Source: Ectocarpus siliculosus (taxonomy: Eukaryota > Sar > Phaeophyceae > Ectocarpales > Ectocarpaceae). Taken from it: 64,000 nt of DNA. The translations under genes and the position numbers were made by a program. The notes under the pieces were generated by a model. The model was given only the letters and a program-made list of their open reading frames with translations, had not been told where the DNA came from and did no database searches. Positions 24,249 to 37,000 of this stretch are shown here, one piece after another. The DNA lies in the NCBI GenBank assembly GCA_000310025.1, contig FN649727.1, positions 5,618,027 through 5,682,026 of the forward strand. Direction: 5' to 3'. Positions within the stretch are counted from its first letter, which is position 1. Each line of letters starts with the position of its first letter.

Positions 24249-26980
24249 TTAGTCCTCGTAAAGCTCGTACGGGACGGCGTCGGTGAACTCAGCACCCTCC
24301 ATGTCTGAAGCCATTGCAATGAAGCGAAGGCAACAAGGAAATCGCGCGTGTGGAAAGAAAGAGAAAAGAGAGAAGGGAAAGGAGGGGAGAGAGAAGGAGG
24401 GGGAGAGAGAGAGACAGGCACACAGAGAAGAGGACGACGAACAGGTTAAAGGCCGAATGATAAACACTGCCGTGCTTCAAGTTCTTCCTCTCTTGCGGAT
24501 AGGGCAGTCTCTCTTGCAGCGGGGGTAAATAGTCTCTCGTGCGTCCTCTCTACCTCGTACGCATTCTCTGCCGCTCCCTCCCGTTTCTCAGCATACTTTT
24601 CCAGACCTATGGCAACGGGAACCCGCGACACTTTTCGTCATACTGCTACAGTTGTATCTCCACCAACAACGTTAGCACACATGCACGCCCTGGTATGAGT
24701 ACCTGCGGCAAGCAGCTCCCGCAAAGCCCAGAACACCGGTCCCGGTTTTGCAGCTTCAGCCTTGCCGGTTTCTGCGGAGGTTCCGTCCCCGATCGTTTCC
24801 TTCTTTACCCGGCCGACCGTGATCCCGTTGATCGACACCACGGAGGTTACCCCGCCGCCACCACAAAGAAGTATTTCTTTGGCTTCTTCGAGCTCGCTAG
24901 CGCGAACGAAGTCGAACTTGAAGGAAGTCAGCAGTCCGTCCTGCAGAGTGATCAGACACGAATCATGAAAACGCTTCCGATGCCTAGGCTGTCCAAAGTG
25001 AGTGAGGCGATGCGTTGGAAAGAGGGGAACGCAGCACAGACTGGGTGGGGGAAGAGGAAGTGAGGAAACAGGGGCACCCACGGCGGCGAATTCGGAGCGG
25101 ATCGATACAATCGACATATTTTTTTGAAGATCCGCGAGCACAACGACCATTGAGATGCCCACGCCGAAAATATCACGGGTTTCGCCACTCTGCCTGTCTC
25201 CACCTGTATGAGCTGGGGCGCGAAAGCGAAAACACGCAGCAACGTAGTGCCGGCCAGGATCGAGCCGTCGTAGTGAGGGCTTCTGAGTACGCCGCCCTGG
25301 TCCACTATCGCAACATTCCCCATGCAGGTCTCCGCTACATTTCCAGCATCGTTGACCCAGATGCCTTCCATGCCGCCCTTGTCCTGATCTCGGCGAACAG
25401 ACAGACCGAAAAAACGACAGCACACATCCGTACGGCGGCGGCGCTAGTTTGTATCCGTAGCATGTCCGTACGTGACACAACTACCGTTGTCCGTTCGTGG
25501 ACGATTTCTAGCACACGGCTCGAGGCGCATTGCCGTGGAAACTTGTATCTGCGAGAAGCAGGAGTTATATGGCAGGGTGCGGTCGTGACGGGGGGGGGGA
25601 CGTACCTGCGATTCCATCGCCGTGAGCGCGTTCAAAAGGTAGTTATTCGTTTTGCAAGAGGCCATGAGTCCGGTCTTCATGGGGACTTTCACGACCCACT
25701 CCTCGATCCCTTCCGACGGATGTCCGGGGAAGTCAGTCACCACGACATAAAAGATCGCATCTCCACAGCCTCGCGGGGAAACCATGAAGTCACCTCTGGC
25801 AGGAGGACGAGCGTTGCAGAGGTGAAGGGGGGGGGGCAAGCGAGATGAGAACGGTGGAGTAGGGTGGAAACAACAAGGAAAAGAAGCTGCCGCCTTGTTG
25901 TGCCTTGTTGTCAAAGGCACAGCTTTTCACAAGCGCAACACCGGCGCTAACGGGTGTGCGGAGCGCACTACATACATGTACCTTCATCATCAACGCTATA
26001 ACGTAGCTGCGGAATACATACGGGGAGTGATGGAGCGGCGTCCGAAAACAGGCAAACGAACCCGTCCGTATTCCAGGAAAATCTGGTTGACGAATACCAG
26101 CGGGTGTGGGAGTGACGTCTGTCGGAGCAACAAGGTGCCCATTGGTCGAAAACGACTAAACTACTCTCCAACCGCGCGTTAGCCATCTCCTGAAACAAGA
26201 TGTTTCAGACAAGAACTGGGCATACACTCGCGTACCTCCCAGCGCTGAGCCAGAACTTCGCGAAAGCGTCCATTCCGTTCTTGGACCGCCCGCCGGCGGC
26301 GATAGTAGCGAGAATGATGTCTCGCAAGGCTTCCTTCGTGTAGCTGTGCTCGATGCGAGCGGTGGCTGCACTCTTCAAGAGCCGATCCAGGTGGAAGTGA
26401 AGACCGTAGGCGCGGCCGTTGTGCACGTTGCACGTATCAAAAACTTTTAGTTTGGTTCGATTTTTGACCCGATTGAAAATATTTCGGTGCGTACCAGTAG
26501 CAGGTGCACGCAAACAAGGAAGCAAGAGGCCGGAGAGCGAAGGCGTGGTGGCGGGAAGTGGGTAGTCTTTTCAACTTTGGTCACGAGGGCTGCACGCGCC
26601 CAAAGGGATGAATCGACACAAGCCGTCTTGGATGCACTTCCGTGTATGCAGTGTAGAACGCGACCTCCCGAAGGCACCCATTGTGGAACTTTGGCCCAAG
26701 ACTTTCGGCCTCGGGCTCAGAGACGCATCGGCACCTCAACAAGACGTCGATCGATCGCACTTGTTGTTCGTCTCGCATGTGCAGTGTACCGGCAAGCTTC
26801 GCATGATAAGACGACACAGGTGTACTTCACACCTGCGTGACCTCTGTGGACCATGTGGTCGTCGATCGGGAGTAGCATCAAGGCGCTGTCTGTGACGATG
26901 CCGCCAGCCAACGAGCTGTAGAACGATCGCCAGCTAGACGTTGGAGGCAGCGCGGCTCGCAGTCGTTCGACCCACGCGTC
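24249..26980 (-). CDS. Fold-type IV PLP aminotransferase (branched-chain / D-amino-acid aminotransferase-like), 5' exon missing
   Basis: Exons, read right to left: 26833-26980, 26236-26443, 25606-25795, 25204-25383, 24703-24940, 24249-24304. Phases agree at every junction, giving about 340 residues. Family blocks appear in order: SSLAGGIVTDSALMLLPIDD, MVHRGHAVFDTCNV, HLDRLLKSAATARIE, FWLSAGRGDFMVSP, the PLP-lysine block SCKTNNYLLNALTAMES, EGIWVNDAGNVAETCMGNVA, DGSILAGTTLLRVF, ELEEAKEILLCGGGGVTSVV and GPVFWALRELLAADM. This matches the plant D-aminoacid-aminotransferase-like class rather than mitochondrial BCAT. The substrate cannot be told from sequence. The N-terminal exon should lie in 26981-28000 on the minus strand, but I could not fix it, so targeting is unknown. 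The gene is divergent from the NEK kinase gene. Confidence 0.85.
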
Positions 26981-28026
26981 CTGCGTGCGACGGAGACGCA
27001 CAATCAAGATTGTTCACGAAAGAAAAAAAGTCAAATGCTGTACAAAAACAAAATGTCGCAACAAGAGTGAACGGTGCACGCGTAGTCCGGTTAATTGCTT
27101 GTACCCTCAATCGTTCCACAAGCAAGCGTGAGTCAAAAGTGTCGATGGGGTGTCGACGTGGGACGATGGGGATGGGTTGAACACGGCTGAACACGGCGCG
27201 GCGGAACTGAACTCACCGATCCAACTCTGCACCAAGTTTTTAGCAACCACGCAGGTGCATGTGTAGTAACGTCAACAGCCGTGCGGTTCGGTGCTCGCTA
27301 TCTTGCTGCCCTCTACAGCCGTTTTCTACGTAGGGGTGGGGTACACAGCGAGGTGGCACGGGCGACGCAACATGGGGCACACAGATCATATGGCGTGGTG
27401 AGCGTCCAACATCAACTTCAAACATGATCGTGTGCTACCTATCTGAGAGAGCTGTTGATTTCACCTGTTGCAGCACTGGAAGCTTCGTGACTTTTGGGGA
27501 AGGTAGCGCCATGGTCCCAATATATCGTTTAACTGTCCTTATTATGCTGCGATGGATGTGTCGTTCTGCTGCGAGACACAGCACACGCAGTGCAACTCAT
27601 GCGGAGCGGGAGTGAAGCAAGAGTGGATACCCCACCTCCCCGCCAGTGCCCCACTGAGATACCCCGCCACCGAAAAAAATCTAACGCGGAGCCCCCAAGG
27701 TTGCGCCGCTATTCTGTCAGCCCACAGCTGTGTTTTGGCGAATTCAACGTAACCACCCGTAGCGTAGCGCTGCCCGCTGTACGGTCGACAGCGCTTGCAA
27801 TACAGGAGAGATTCAGACGAAAAGACAAGGAGGTGTCGGTCAACCTTCTCCTGAGATAGGTTGAACACTCCGCGGGCACCAAGGAGAGCCCTGTTGGAGA
27901 AGGAGTGGACTGGATTTTCGTGGCGGCCGTTATAGACATTTCGACGAGAACCCGCAGACATTCTGGGAACGCTGGCTGTCTGCTGAGTGATGCAGGCCAC
28001 GTGAGGATCGGTGCTGACCTCCAAGC
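26981..28026. promoter_or_regulatory. Region holding the missing aminotransferase 5' exon and the shared divergent 5' region
   Basis: About 1 kb lies between the first recognised aminotransferase exon and the kinase ATG. A minus-strand donor at about 27211-27217 (tcg|gtgagt) and an ATG-led frame near 27950 are candidates for the missing exon. Neither gives a recognisable family sequence. Confidence 0.35.
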
Positions 28027-31000
28027 ATGGATCGCTATCGCGTGGACAAGGTGGTGGGCAAGGGGAGCTTTGGTCAGGCCATCCTCTGCGCTAGGATTGC
28101 AGATGGCAAGGTAAGATGCGATGCAACATCTCGAACTTCTCTGCCATCTCCACCTCTTTTTTTCTTTTTTTGAATGCACGATTTGAGAGGTAGATGCAGT
28201 CTTCATGTCATCTACCATACTCTATGCATGTCGCACATTTACTTCTGCTGCGGGGATCACACGCACCTTCTTCTCGACGACGTACCGCGTAGCGCAGGTT
28301 TGAGAACTACTGGATGAACTGCACATGCTTGAACTACTGTAGGCGCCAGACCCAGCGCGACATACTGAAAAAACCTGCCTGTTGTATATACACATGCAGT
28401 AGTAGCCGTTCGGTTGTGTCGGGATCCGGAGATGCTGTCGTGCGTGCATCGGCAGATCGGCTTGCACACCGACCGCCTACGAATCTGGTCAACGCGCTTG
28501 GAGTCTTCCTGCGTTCGAGATTGTGCTGGAGAGTTCAGCTCAAGAACGAGCAACAGCGGCAGTGTTTGCGATAGATCGGTTCTCTCCTGCCCTGGTTATC
28601 CTTCCTACGGCACTCTGTCGCTGTTGTCGCGAATTCGCAACCGACCCAACTCTCTCGCGCCACCCCAAACGTGCCTGCCATGCCATCGACACAGGCGTGT
28701 ATTGTCAAGCAGGTGGACACTTCGAAGCTCCCTGCAAAGGCTCGTCGAGAAGTGAGTTGGCACGAAAGAAACATCCAAGTGGTATTCAAGTCTTCGCCCT
28801 AAGGTCGTAATTTCGTTCCACGCACGTTACCAACAAACCACCGTGTGGACTGCTGTTGTTGTGATGCCGCCTATCCATAACTCCACTAATACTATATTCC
28901 ACCAGGTATACTCGTGAACACCTCGTGCACGATACCTGAAGATGTGTTTTGGACTAGACGCCCAATGACCGATTGTCCCGGTGTTGAAAGTCGAACAGGC
29001 GCGGGTTTAGTGGATCTGTCTGTCGTGTACATACAAGCTCGGCCGTTTCTTGAGGGAAACGCTATTTAGAGCGTTGTTTGCCACGTCTTTGTACGGGTCT
29101 TCCGCTCAACCATTCCCGCTCATCCGAAAACCGAGTCACAACCTGCACCCACGCCTATGTACCCCCACGCCGACCGCGCACGACAAAAAGGCGAGCAAAG
29201 AAGCTACCTTGCTGGCCAAGCTCAAGCATCCCAACATCGTGGGCTTCTGGGAGAGCTTCTTCCACGGAGCCTCTCGAGACGTGCTATGCATTGTCATGGA
29301 CTACGCCGACGGCGGGGACCTCAGCTCCTGCCTCAGCAGGAGGAACGGCCGCCTGATCGACGAGGAAATTGTCCTCGACTGGTTCGTGCAGACGACGCTC
29401 GCTCTCAAGCACATCCACGACCGAAAGATTTTGCACAGGGACCTCAAGACGCAGAACATCTTTCTGACGCGTTCGAGGGTGGTCAAGCTCGGGGACTTTG
29501 GCATCGCTAAGGTAGAGGGGGAGGAGCGCGTTCGGATACATAGGCGATTAGCACTTTCGAGTGTGACGGAATGCATCAGCGGCAGTTGCAGACAGCATCC
29601 CGATCTGCGTATTGTCAGACGTCATAGGTCAGCTCGACGTGACGATGCGAAACGAACGCGGCAGTTTCGATGACTGGTGCCCCACACTGCCTTCACAACA
29701 ATAGGCAAAGCCCCGAGCAGCAAACTTGCAAACTGGGATACTGTTGGACCATTCTGCTTGGCAACCAAAACAGTTTTCAGTGTCGGCTGGCACTCTATGT
29801 GTATAGAAGTATATATCTCCCGTTTTATGTCGCTCTTGCGGTCGTACCTTGCCTTCTAAGCACCAGTTTGTGCTTGCCCGTCGAAACCCCGTTAAACGAT
29901 TAAAAAAGGTCCTTGGGAGCACCTTTGACCTGGCGAGGACAGCTATTGGAACTCCCTACTACATGTCACCCGAGATATGCCAGGAGAAGCGGTACAACCA
30001 CAAGTCCGACATGTGGAGCTTAGGGTGAGGGAGGAGGCGTGCACGCCGTGGGTCTGCTACCTCCAGATTCTTGGTGGTTCGGCTCGAACAACCCAACCCT
30101 CTCGATCGAAAGTTGGTCCGTCGAGGGCGCCCAAGTGGTTGCATAGCCAAGGCTGTGGGTCGCTGGTGTTCGCCAGGTCCATTGCTCTTTCGAAGCAGTC
30201 GCACACCGTCGAAGATATCGCACCTAGCCCGCTGTTGCGGTAAATCTGCATGATATGCGTGGACTGCTTAGAGGCTGCAGGGACACCGGAAGCTACAGCG
30301 TAGTAGACGGTTCGCTGGTCGGGGTCAATAGTATAATCTACAGTAGTCGGGCGCGTTGTCTACGAGTACGGGCGGAGGAGTACGGAAAGGGTGGATCGGG
30401 CTAGGTTCAAATGAAGGCCCGGGGTCTATTGCTGTTACGGACAAAAAGGCGTTCCATGGATGCGTCTTTACGATCCACTTCCTTTCCGTACTCTTTGCTG
30501 CCGCACAACCTCCTCACTCTTGTTACCCCCGCCCCGCGCGCTCGCCCCAACCCTGTCCCTGCTCCTTCTTTCCTCTTGTGGGTTTTGGTACCTGAAATAT
30601 CGCTGAAATATCAAGTTGCGTCCTGTATGAGATGACCTGCCTACGTCATGCGTTTGAAGGCAACAACATGCGGCTGCTGGTGATGAAGATTTGCTCGCAG
30701 GATCCGCGGCCGATATCTGCAAGGTGGGTTGACGCCTTACGCGTCCCCTTTGACGGATACCCCCTGGTGTGTGCGTGGTGCGTGTGTATGTGTGTGTGTG
30801 TGCATGTATGCACCAGATGTCGAGGTGCTCGAACCCGTTGTGGGAAGCATCTTTGCCGTAGCGTGCACATGTAGCCTGTGCTCGCCGTTTTCTCAAGCGG
30901 GCCATATGACGGCACTTTGTCGCAGAACCAGGCTCCAGCATGCGACAACCGAGCTCAGAGCAAAAACACAGCAGTCTCGAGGTAGATGAACTTCTGCTGG

Positions 31001-34000
31001 GCCTTTTTGTCGAGCTCTGACAGACAATACGCGAAAAAGCGTGCGTCTTCCCCTCCTTGGTTGACTGCTGTCGGCGGCATCACGACATCGTACGAAAAAC
31101 CATGTCTCTGTGCGCACCTCAAGTCTCGGAAGGGTGTGTCGGATGTCTGGTTTTCACACGAGTTGCCGTGGCCGCGCACACACAGGTATAGCTCCGGCGT
31201 GCGCAGCCTTGTGGCGCAGCTTCTGAAGAAGGATCCCCACGCGCGGCCTAGCACCGGTGCGGTGCTGCGGCGACCTCTGATGAAGGATAAGATCGGACGC
31301 TTCCTCAGCAAGGCGCAGGTGATTGACGTTGGCGCAGTCATAAAGTGTGGATGGTGATGTCGAGTCGTGGACCGGTACTGCAGCGGCGTTGCGCCACGCT
31401 GTTCCCCTCACCCTCTGATGCCCTCTAGTCTCCCGCCACAACTTCTTCGGTCTCCTCCCGGTCCCAACCCCGCGTGCTCGCTCGCGTTGCCCGACCCCGA
31501 CCCCGATCTTGTCTACGCCCGCGCGTCTCTCGTCGATGAACCCCATGGCACGATCTTCACGTAGATCAAAGAAGAGTTCAGCAATGGTGTATCTCCAGGC
31601 CATCAGCCAACCGCCTCCTCCTCCTCCTCCTCCGCTGCCGCTGGGGCCGCATCCGCCGCGCCGAACTCTCTGTCCAGTGCGGCCGCCGCCGCCGCCGCCG
31701 CCCCTCGGTGGCCGTTCAACGGTGCCGGTATCAGCCGCCCGCGACCAACGGGCGCTTCGCCCGGGGGCGGTCGCGAGAACATCGACGCCGGGCGACGGGC
31801 ACGGCCGATCGGCCTCGAGGGAGGACGGGGTGGCGGCGAGGTTGTTGCCCAAGGAGAAGCGGCAGCAGGCTTGGCGGAAGAACGGAGAAAAAGGTGGTCC
31901 GCAGAAGAGGAAGCGGCCGACGAGCGGAGGAGGAGGGCTGAGGCTTTGGCGAGAAAGAAGGAGATTCGTGGTGGGTGCTCTGAGTGCGTGCTGTGAGACG
32001 ATGCATATAGAGCCGCTGAGGGTTGCATTGAGAGTTGCTCACTTTTTGGGCGGACTTAGGAGGTGGGAGCCTAGTGTAGTGTAGGTTGAAAGATTGTGGG
32101 GAGGTTTGCTCTCTCGGAGCTCCATCCCACAAATAGTAGCCCGTACCGCCCTCGCTGTCGTCCACTGCTGTGGTTTGGCATGGCGCCCACTCTTCGCTCG
32201 TGCCCCCCCCCCCCCCCCCCCCCCCCCCATGGCCGTGTCTTCCCCACTCCAGGGCACCGCCGCGAAAGAGCGCGGGGAACTCCCGGCCCTCCCCCCCNNN
32301 NNNNNNNNNNNNNNNNNNNNNNNNNNNNNNNNNNNNNNNNNNNNNNNNNNNNNNNNNNNNNNNNNNNNNNNNNNNNNNNNNNNNNNNNNNNNNNNNNNNN
32401 NNNNNNNNNNNNNNNNNNNNNNNNNNNNNNNNNNNNNNNNNNNNNNNNCCCCCCCCCCCACCGCCGCGGGTCCCAGTACGACGGCGACGCCAAGGCTCAG
32501 AGACCCCGCCGGCCGTCTGCGAGAGCTATGTTGCCCGCCGAAGAAGAGGGTCCGGACGTTCGCGGCGCGTGCGGAGGTGTAGCCGGAGCTCGGGAAGAGC
32601 GGGTGTTCCAACGCCTTCAAAACATGCGCGGAGGCGGCGGTGCTTCGCCGGCCGGGGGCGGCCTAGAAGGCCCCGCGAAACCGAAGAGGCCGGACAGGGA
32701 AGCGCAAGCGAAGAGGAGGGGGGTGGTGGGGGGAGGGTTGAGGTCAGAGAGGGTCGTGGGTGCCGCGAAGTACAGGGTCGAGGAGATGAGTGCGGCCTTG
32801 GAGTTGGTGCGGCGGCGGCGAGCGGCGAGGGCCGTCTTCGGAATCGGGAGCCCGGACAAAGACGCCGAGGAAGACGGGCAGAGCAACTTGGAGGTGAAGT
32901 CGACCAGGAGCTGTCGCGATCGTTCTCGGCCAGGGGAGGAAGTCACCACGCCTTGCCGTGAGTCTGGCGAGAGGACGGCGGTACCAGGAGAGCCCTCGGC
33001 CGAAACGGGAAATGCGCCAACACCGTCGTCGGAGTCGAAACATGCAACCAACCGTCACCACGACCGCGATGGCAACCGCGGGACCGCTCCTGCCGACGAC
33101 AAGGGAGGCGCAGACAGCGATGGGGAGATTAACCAAGCCGAGAACGCCAGAGAATATCGCCGTCGGCTGGGACAGGCCCAGCGGGAGACCGTTCCGGAGA
33201 CCGTTGCGGAAACCGTTCCCCGTCAGGCCGAGCGGAAGGGGCCCAGCGATGCTGTTGGCGGCGATGCCGCCCCCGCCCCCGAGAACGAGCGGAAGGCCGG
33301 GGGCGTTTGTCGAGGCGAGGCTGTGTCGATGGACGGCAGGGGGCAGGAGGCAAAGAGCATCGCGCAAGGCCCCGGCAGCGACGTTCCGATGGAGGCTGTT
33401 GATGCGGAAGGCGGTTGCGGAGATGGCGGGGTAAGGGTCAAGGTTAACCTCGGGGTGGACGACGGGTGGTTCCAGACGTTCGAAGCCAAGATGGGCGCGA
33501 TAAAGAAGCAGGTGTGGGCGCGTGTGTATGTCCTTGCCGTTCGGCTTTCGGTGGGTTGCGGCGGGTAAAAGGGTTCGTCCGTTTCACCTGAAAGAGCTTG
33601 GCCGTTGTTGGAGAAGCACATGCACATGCAAAAACATGCGTCTTGAGGTGTTCGTTGAGGTTCTCATCGTTGGATGTCAGTGTATTATGCTTCTCTATGT
33701 TGAGCTTTCTCGCGAACCGTTTTGGCACTGGGTATCATCTTCCATCCTCCGGAAAATACACGCGTTCCCATTCCACTTGCGACCCTTCGAAAAAGGTGGA
33801 GCAGATCAAGTCTCCGCCGACGTCCACGCCGCGACGGAGAGACGGCGACCGGGAGGACTACGTCGGCAGTAGCAGGCCGGACCCGGTCGCAGCAGCAAAA
33901 TCCCATCGAGATTTCGAGACACCGCCGCCGCCCCGCTACCCTATGAGGCAGCAGCGCGCGCCTCGCGGCATCCACAACGACGAACAAGCCGATGACGATG

Positions 34001-37000
34001 ATGATGATGATGAAGCTTCTGTGCGCTCTGCGGGCTTGTTGCGGCGATCTGACTCCTCCTTCTCGCAGCAGACGGCCAGACTTCAAGCGGCGGCAGCTGC
34101 AGTGGAAGCGGCAGCGGAGGTGCTGGCTGCCATCCCGGCGGTAGGTGCACTGCCTTTGCAGCCAACACGGCGTGGTAAAGCTGCGTGGCAATCCGAGTGT
34201 TGGTTCTTTTAATGCTGTATTGCTGGCTCGAACAACAGCAGTGGTCACATTCTATGGGCGGAGGATCGGCGATCGATGTGCCAGTTTATCCGTGGCGTGG
34301 CACGCAAGCACGGCATCAAGCAATTGGTCTTCTTTGGCCCAGCCATACATGCAAAATGGGCGTGATGGCGAGTTTCATGGCTCATGACTGCAAATGTTTT
34401 GCTCTGTGTGTTGTATTGTATGGTCGGGGCCTCGGCGTTTTACCCACTACGTAGTGACCGTCTCACACATGAGCGCTCGTGTTCATTCCGCGGTGAGAGC
34501 CGTTTGTTTTTCGTGTACGCGTGCCCGGTGCTCCTTTTTACACCGCACCGGACCTGCGATTTTCCACACTCCAAGAAGGGAACAACAATTCCGCACGTCT
34601 CTTCGTGTGTCTGTGCACGTACGCATGTATCAGCACACCGCAACTTCGGAGAACAACCAGACTCCCGAAGTGAGGCGCTGCCGCAGCGACGGCGACCTCC
34701 TCGTGGACCAAGGAGACCGCCTTCGTCCCCCTACGTCCGACGAGGCCGGCGACGAGGAGGCTGGCAACCCTGTAGAGGGCGTCGGCGGCAGTGGCAGCGG
34801 GGCGGCGAGGGCGAAGCCTTCGGGCCTTGGGGGTCCCGGGGGCGTGAAGGTGGCCATGACGCCGGCTCAGCGAGGGAGCGGAGGGCGAGCGGCGGGGCAG
34901 CCTCCGGTCTCTAGCCGTAGCGAGAGAAAGCCTCCAAGGTACTCAATCTCCGCTGCGGAAAATATGGTTGGTTGTACAAGTCGTGCTGTATCAAGAGCAC
35001 GATCAAGTGAAGCAAACGGTGTTTGTTAGATCCTCCACCTGATGTCGAAGAGACTGCTTTTTGTGGCGTTCTCCCTCGACCCGCAATCGGTTTTTGTAGG
35101 TCGTAGCGCTTGCGTTTTTTTACCACATCTTACTTTGCTCTTTTCTCCTCCGCTGCAAACCTGCTGGATGTTTTTTTTTTGCCTTCGGTACTCGGGGTCC
35201 AAGACACGCTGCTGCGCTGGCGGCCGAGCTGGGACGGCATTCGGACAACCGGCCACGGGCAAAGGCGAGAAGCGGGGTAAGGGCACCCAGCGGTAACGGC
35301 GACGGCGAGGAAGGAGGAAGAGGACTCGAGGCTCACCCCCCCTCCGCGGAAGAGAGGGTGCAGGTGTGTCCCGTCCCGTCAAGCCGATCTTATCGCGGTG
35401 GTGCAAGATTTCCAGGGAATCGTTGGAATGTATCGTAACAGCGGCGGCGAGCACTCGCTCGTTCGGCATCCCCCTCTCGAAATATTGTTGCGTGCCCCCA
35501 CCACTTCACTGAGTTCTTGGTCGCCAACCCCCAGGCACGGCGTAGCGCACCAGCGCCTGGCATGTTCTCACGCGAGTTAGTTCTCTTTTCGTCGCCGGGC
35601 ACCACAGGATGGTGCCTTCTCCCCACGGAGCGGCCGCAAAGCTTGCGTACCACCCTGTATGTATTGGGTGCCGTTGTACAAACAATCGCCGTTAGGTTTA
35701 CATTTCAGCACACTGGTTGCCCCCAACACGATTTTGTATTCGTGTCGCGCAGGCTCTGCGCGCCACCCGCGACCGCGAGCGAGGCAAGCTGCGGGCTTTG
35801 ATCGCGGAAAAGAGACGGAGGTCAAGCATCGAGAAGGCCAAGGCCGCGGCGGGCGGGGAAGCGTCGCCGCAGGGCGCAGCACCGCGCGGCGAACCGGAAC
35901 CGGACGAGCCGCTCCTGCCACGACAAGAGTGGAGCTCTCCCAGAGACATGGCGGCGGCTGGGGGCGGGGGGCGGCGGCCTGCTGACCGCGCCACGGGACC
36001 CCCGGCGTCCGAGCCACGAGGAGGGCGGTGTCGAGGCACACCCCTACATAGAGTCGCTTGCCCGAAGGGAGGAGCGCGTTCGGGGTCCGTAAACGCTTCG
36101 ACTCGCCGCCGGAGAAGACCAGGGAGCGACTTCAAGAACGTCGACAGCAGCAACCAGGAGGGTGAACTCAACGCAGGGGCGAGGAGGTAAGGCGCATCGG
36201 GGGTGGAAAATGTTTTGGTGTTATTTTTTCTTTTTTTAGTGTATGGCCCAGTTTTGCCCTCGGTTTTTTTGGGTTGTGCTGTCGTTGTGTCGATTTCCTC
36301 TCCGGTGGTTTTGGCTGGATGAGGTTGTGCCGAGAAACGTTTGCTTGTTGTGATGTCGGAGTAGTTGACGTCGTTCTTGGTCGTGAGGGCGTCGAAAGGC
36401 GTGGATTTTCCCTCGGAATGGCCGTGTGGCGCTGGGCATGCTGCTGCGGTTCCCCTGATAAATAGATGTTTTTTTTCTTGTCTTCCCCGGCCCGCTCGGT
36501 CAACCCGCACGGCCAACCCGCAATTGGTTTTTAGTTTTTGCCATCCTCTCATCCACCCCGCTCTAGGAAGGATCTCGCTTGCCTGGCGTGTTTGTTCAAC
36601 GCTCTACTTGTTCGACCTACAAGGTACAGCAATGTAGCCCTGTGTCCCCTTCGCCCTTTGCTTCAACGATGCGCTGGCTGCGCTGTGGTATCGTCTCCAC
36701 GCAGGGAACCCGCGAAGCGGCAACAGAGCCTTCGTGACTTTATCGCGGAGAGTAGGCGGGACCAACGGGCGAGGCGGTCTGTCGGTCGTGATGAAGACGA
36801 CGACGAGGACGACGACGGCGACGGTTTCTCTGTCCTGGTGCCCTCGGGACCAAGCCGCAGGCACGGGGAGGGACGGTCGACGGACCACGATGCGCTAGCA
36901 GCGGGAGGAGAGGAGAAGGGGGCAGGAGAGGTGGTCGGGTTTGACGACGCGGCCGTTGCCGTAGTCGCGGCCCGTAGAAATATTGGCCTAGACTTTGAGA

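Noticed and set aside
32094-33434. Alternative-frame and opposite-strand ORFs across the second gap
   Set aside because: They pass through N and poly-C. Only the frame that joins NEK exons 7 and 9 in phase is supported.
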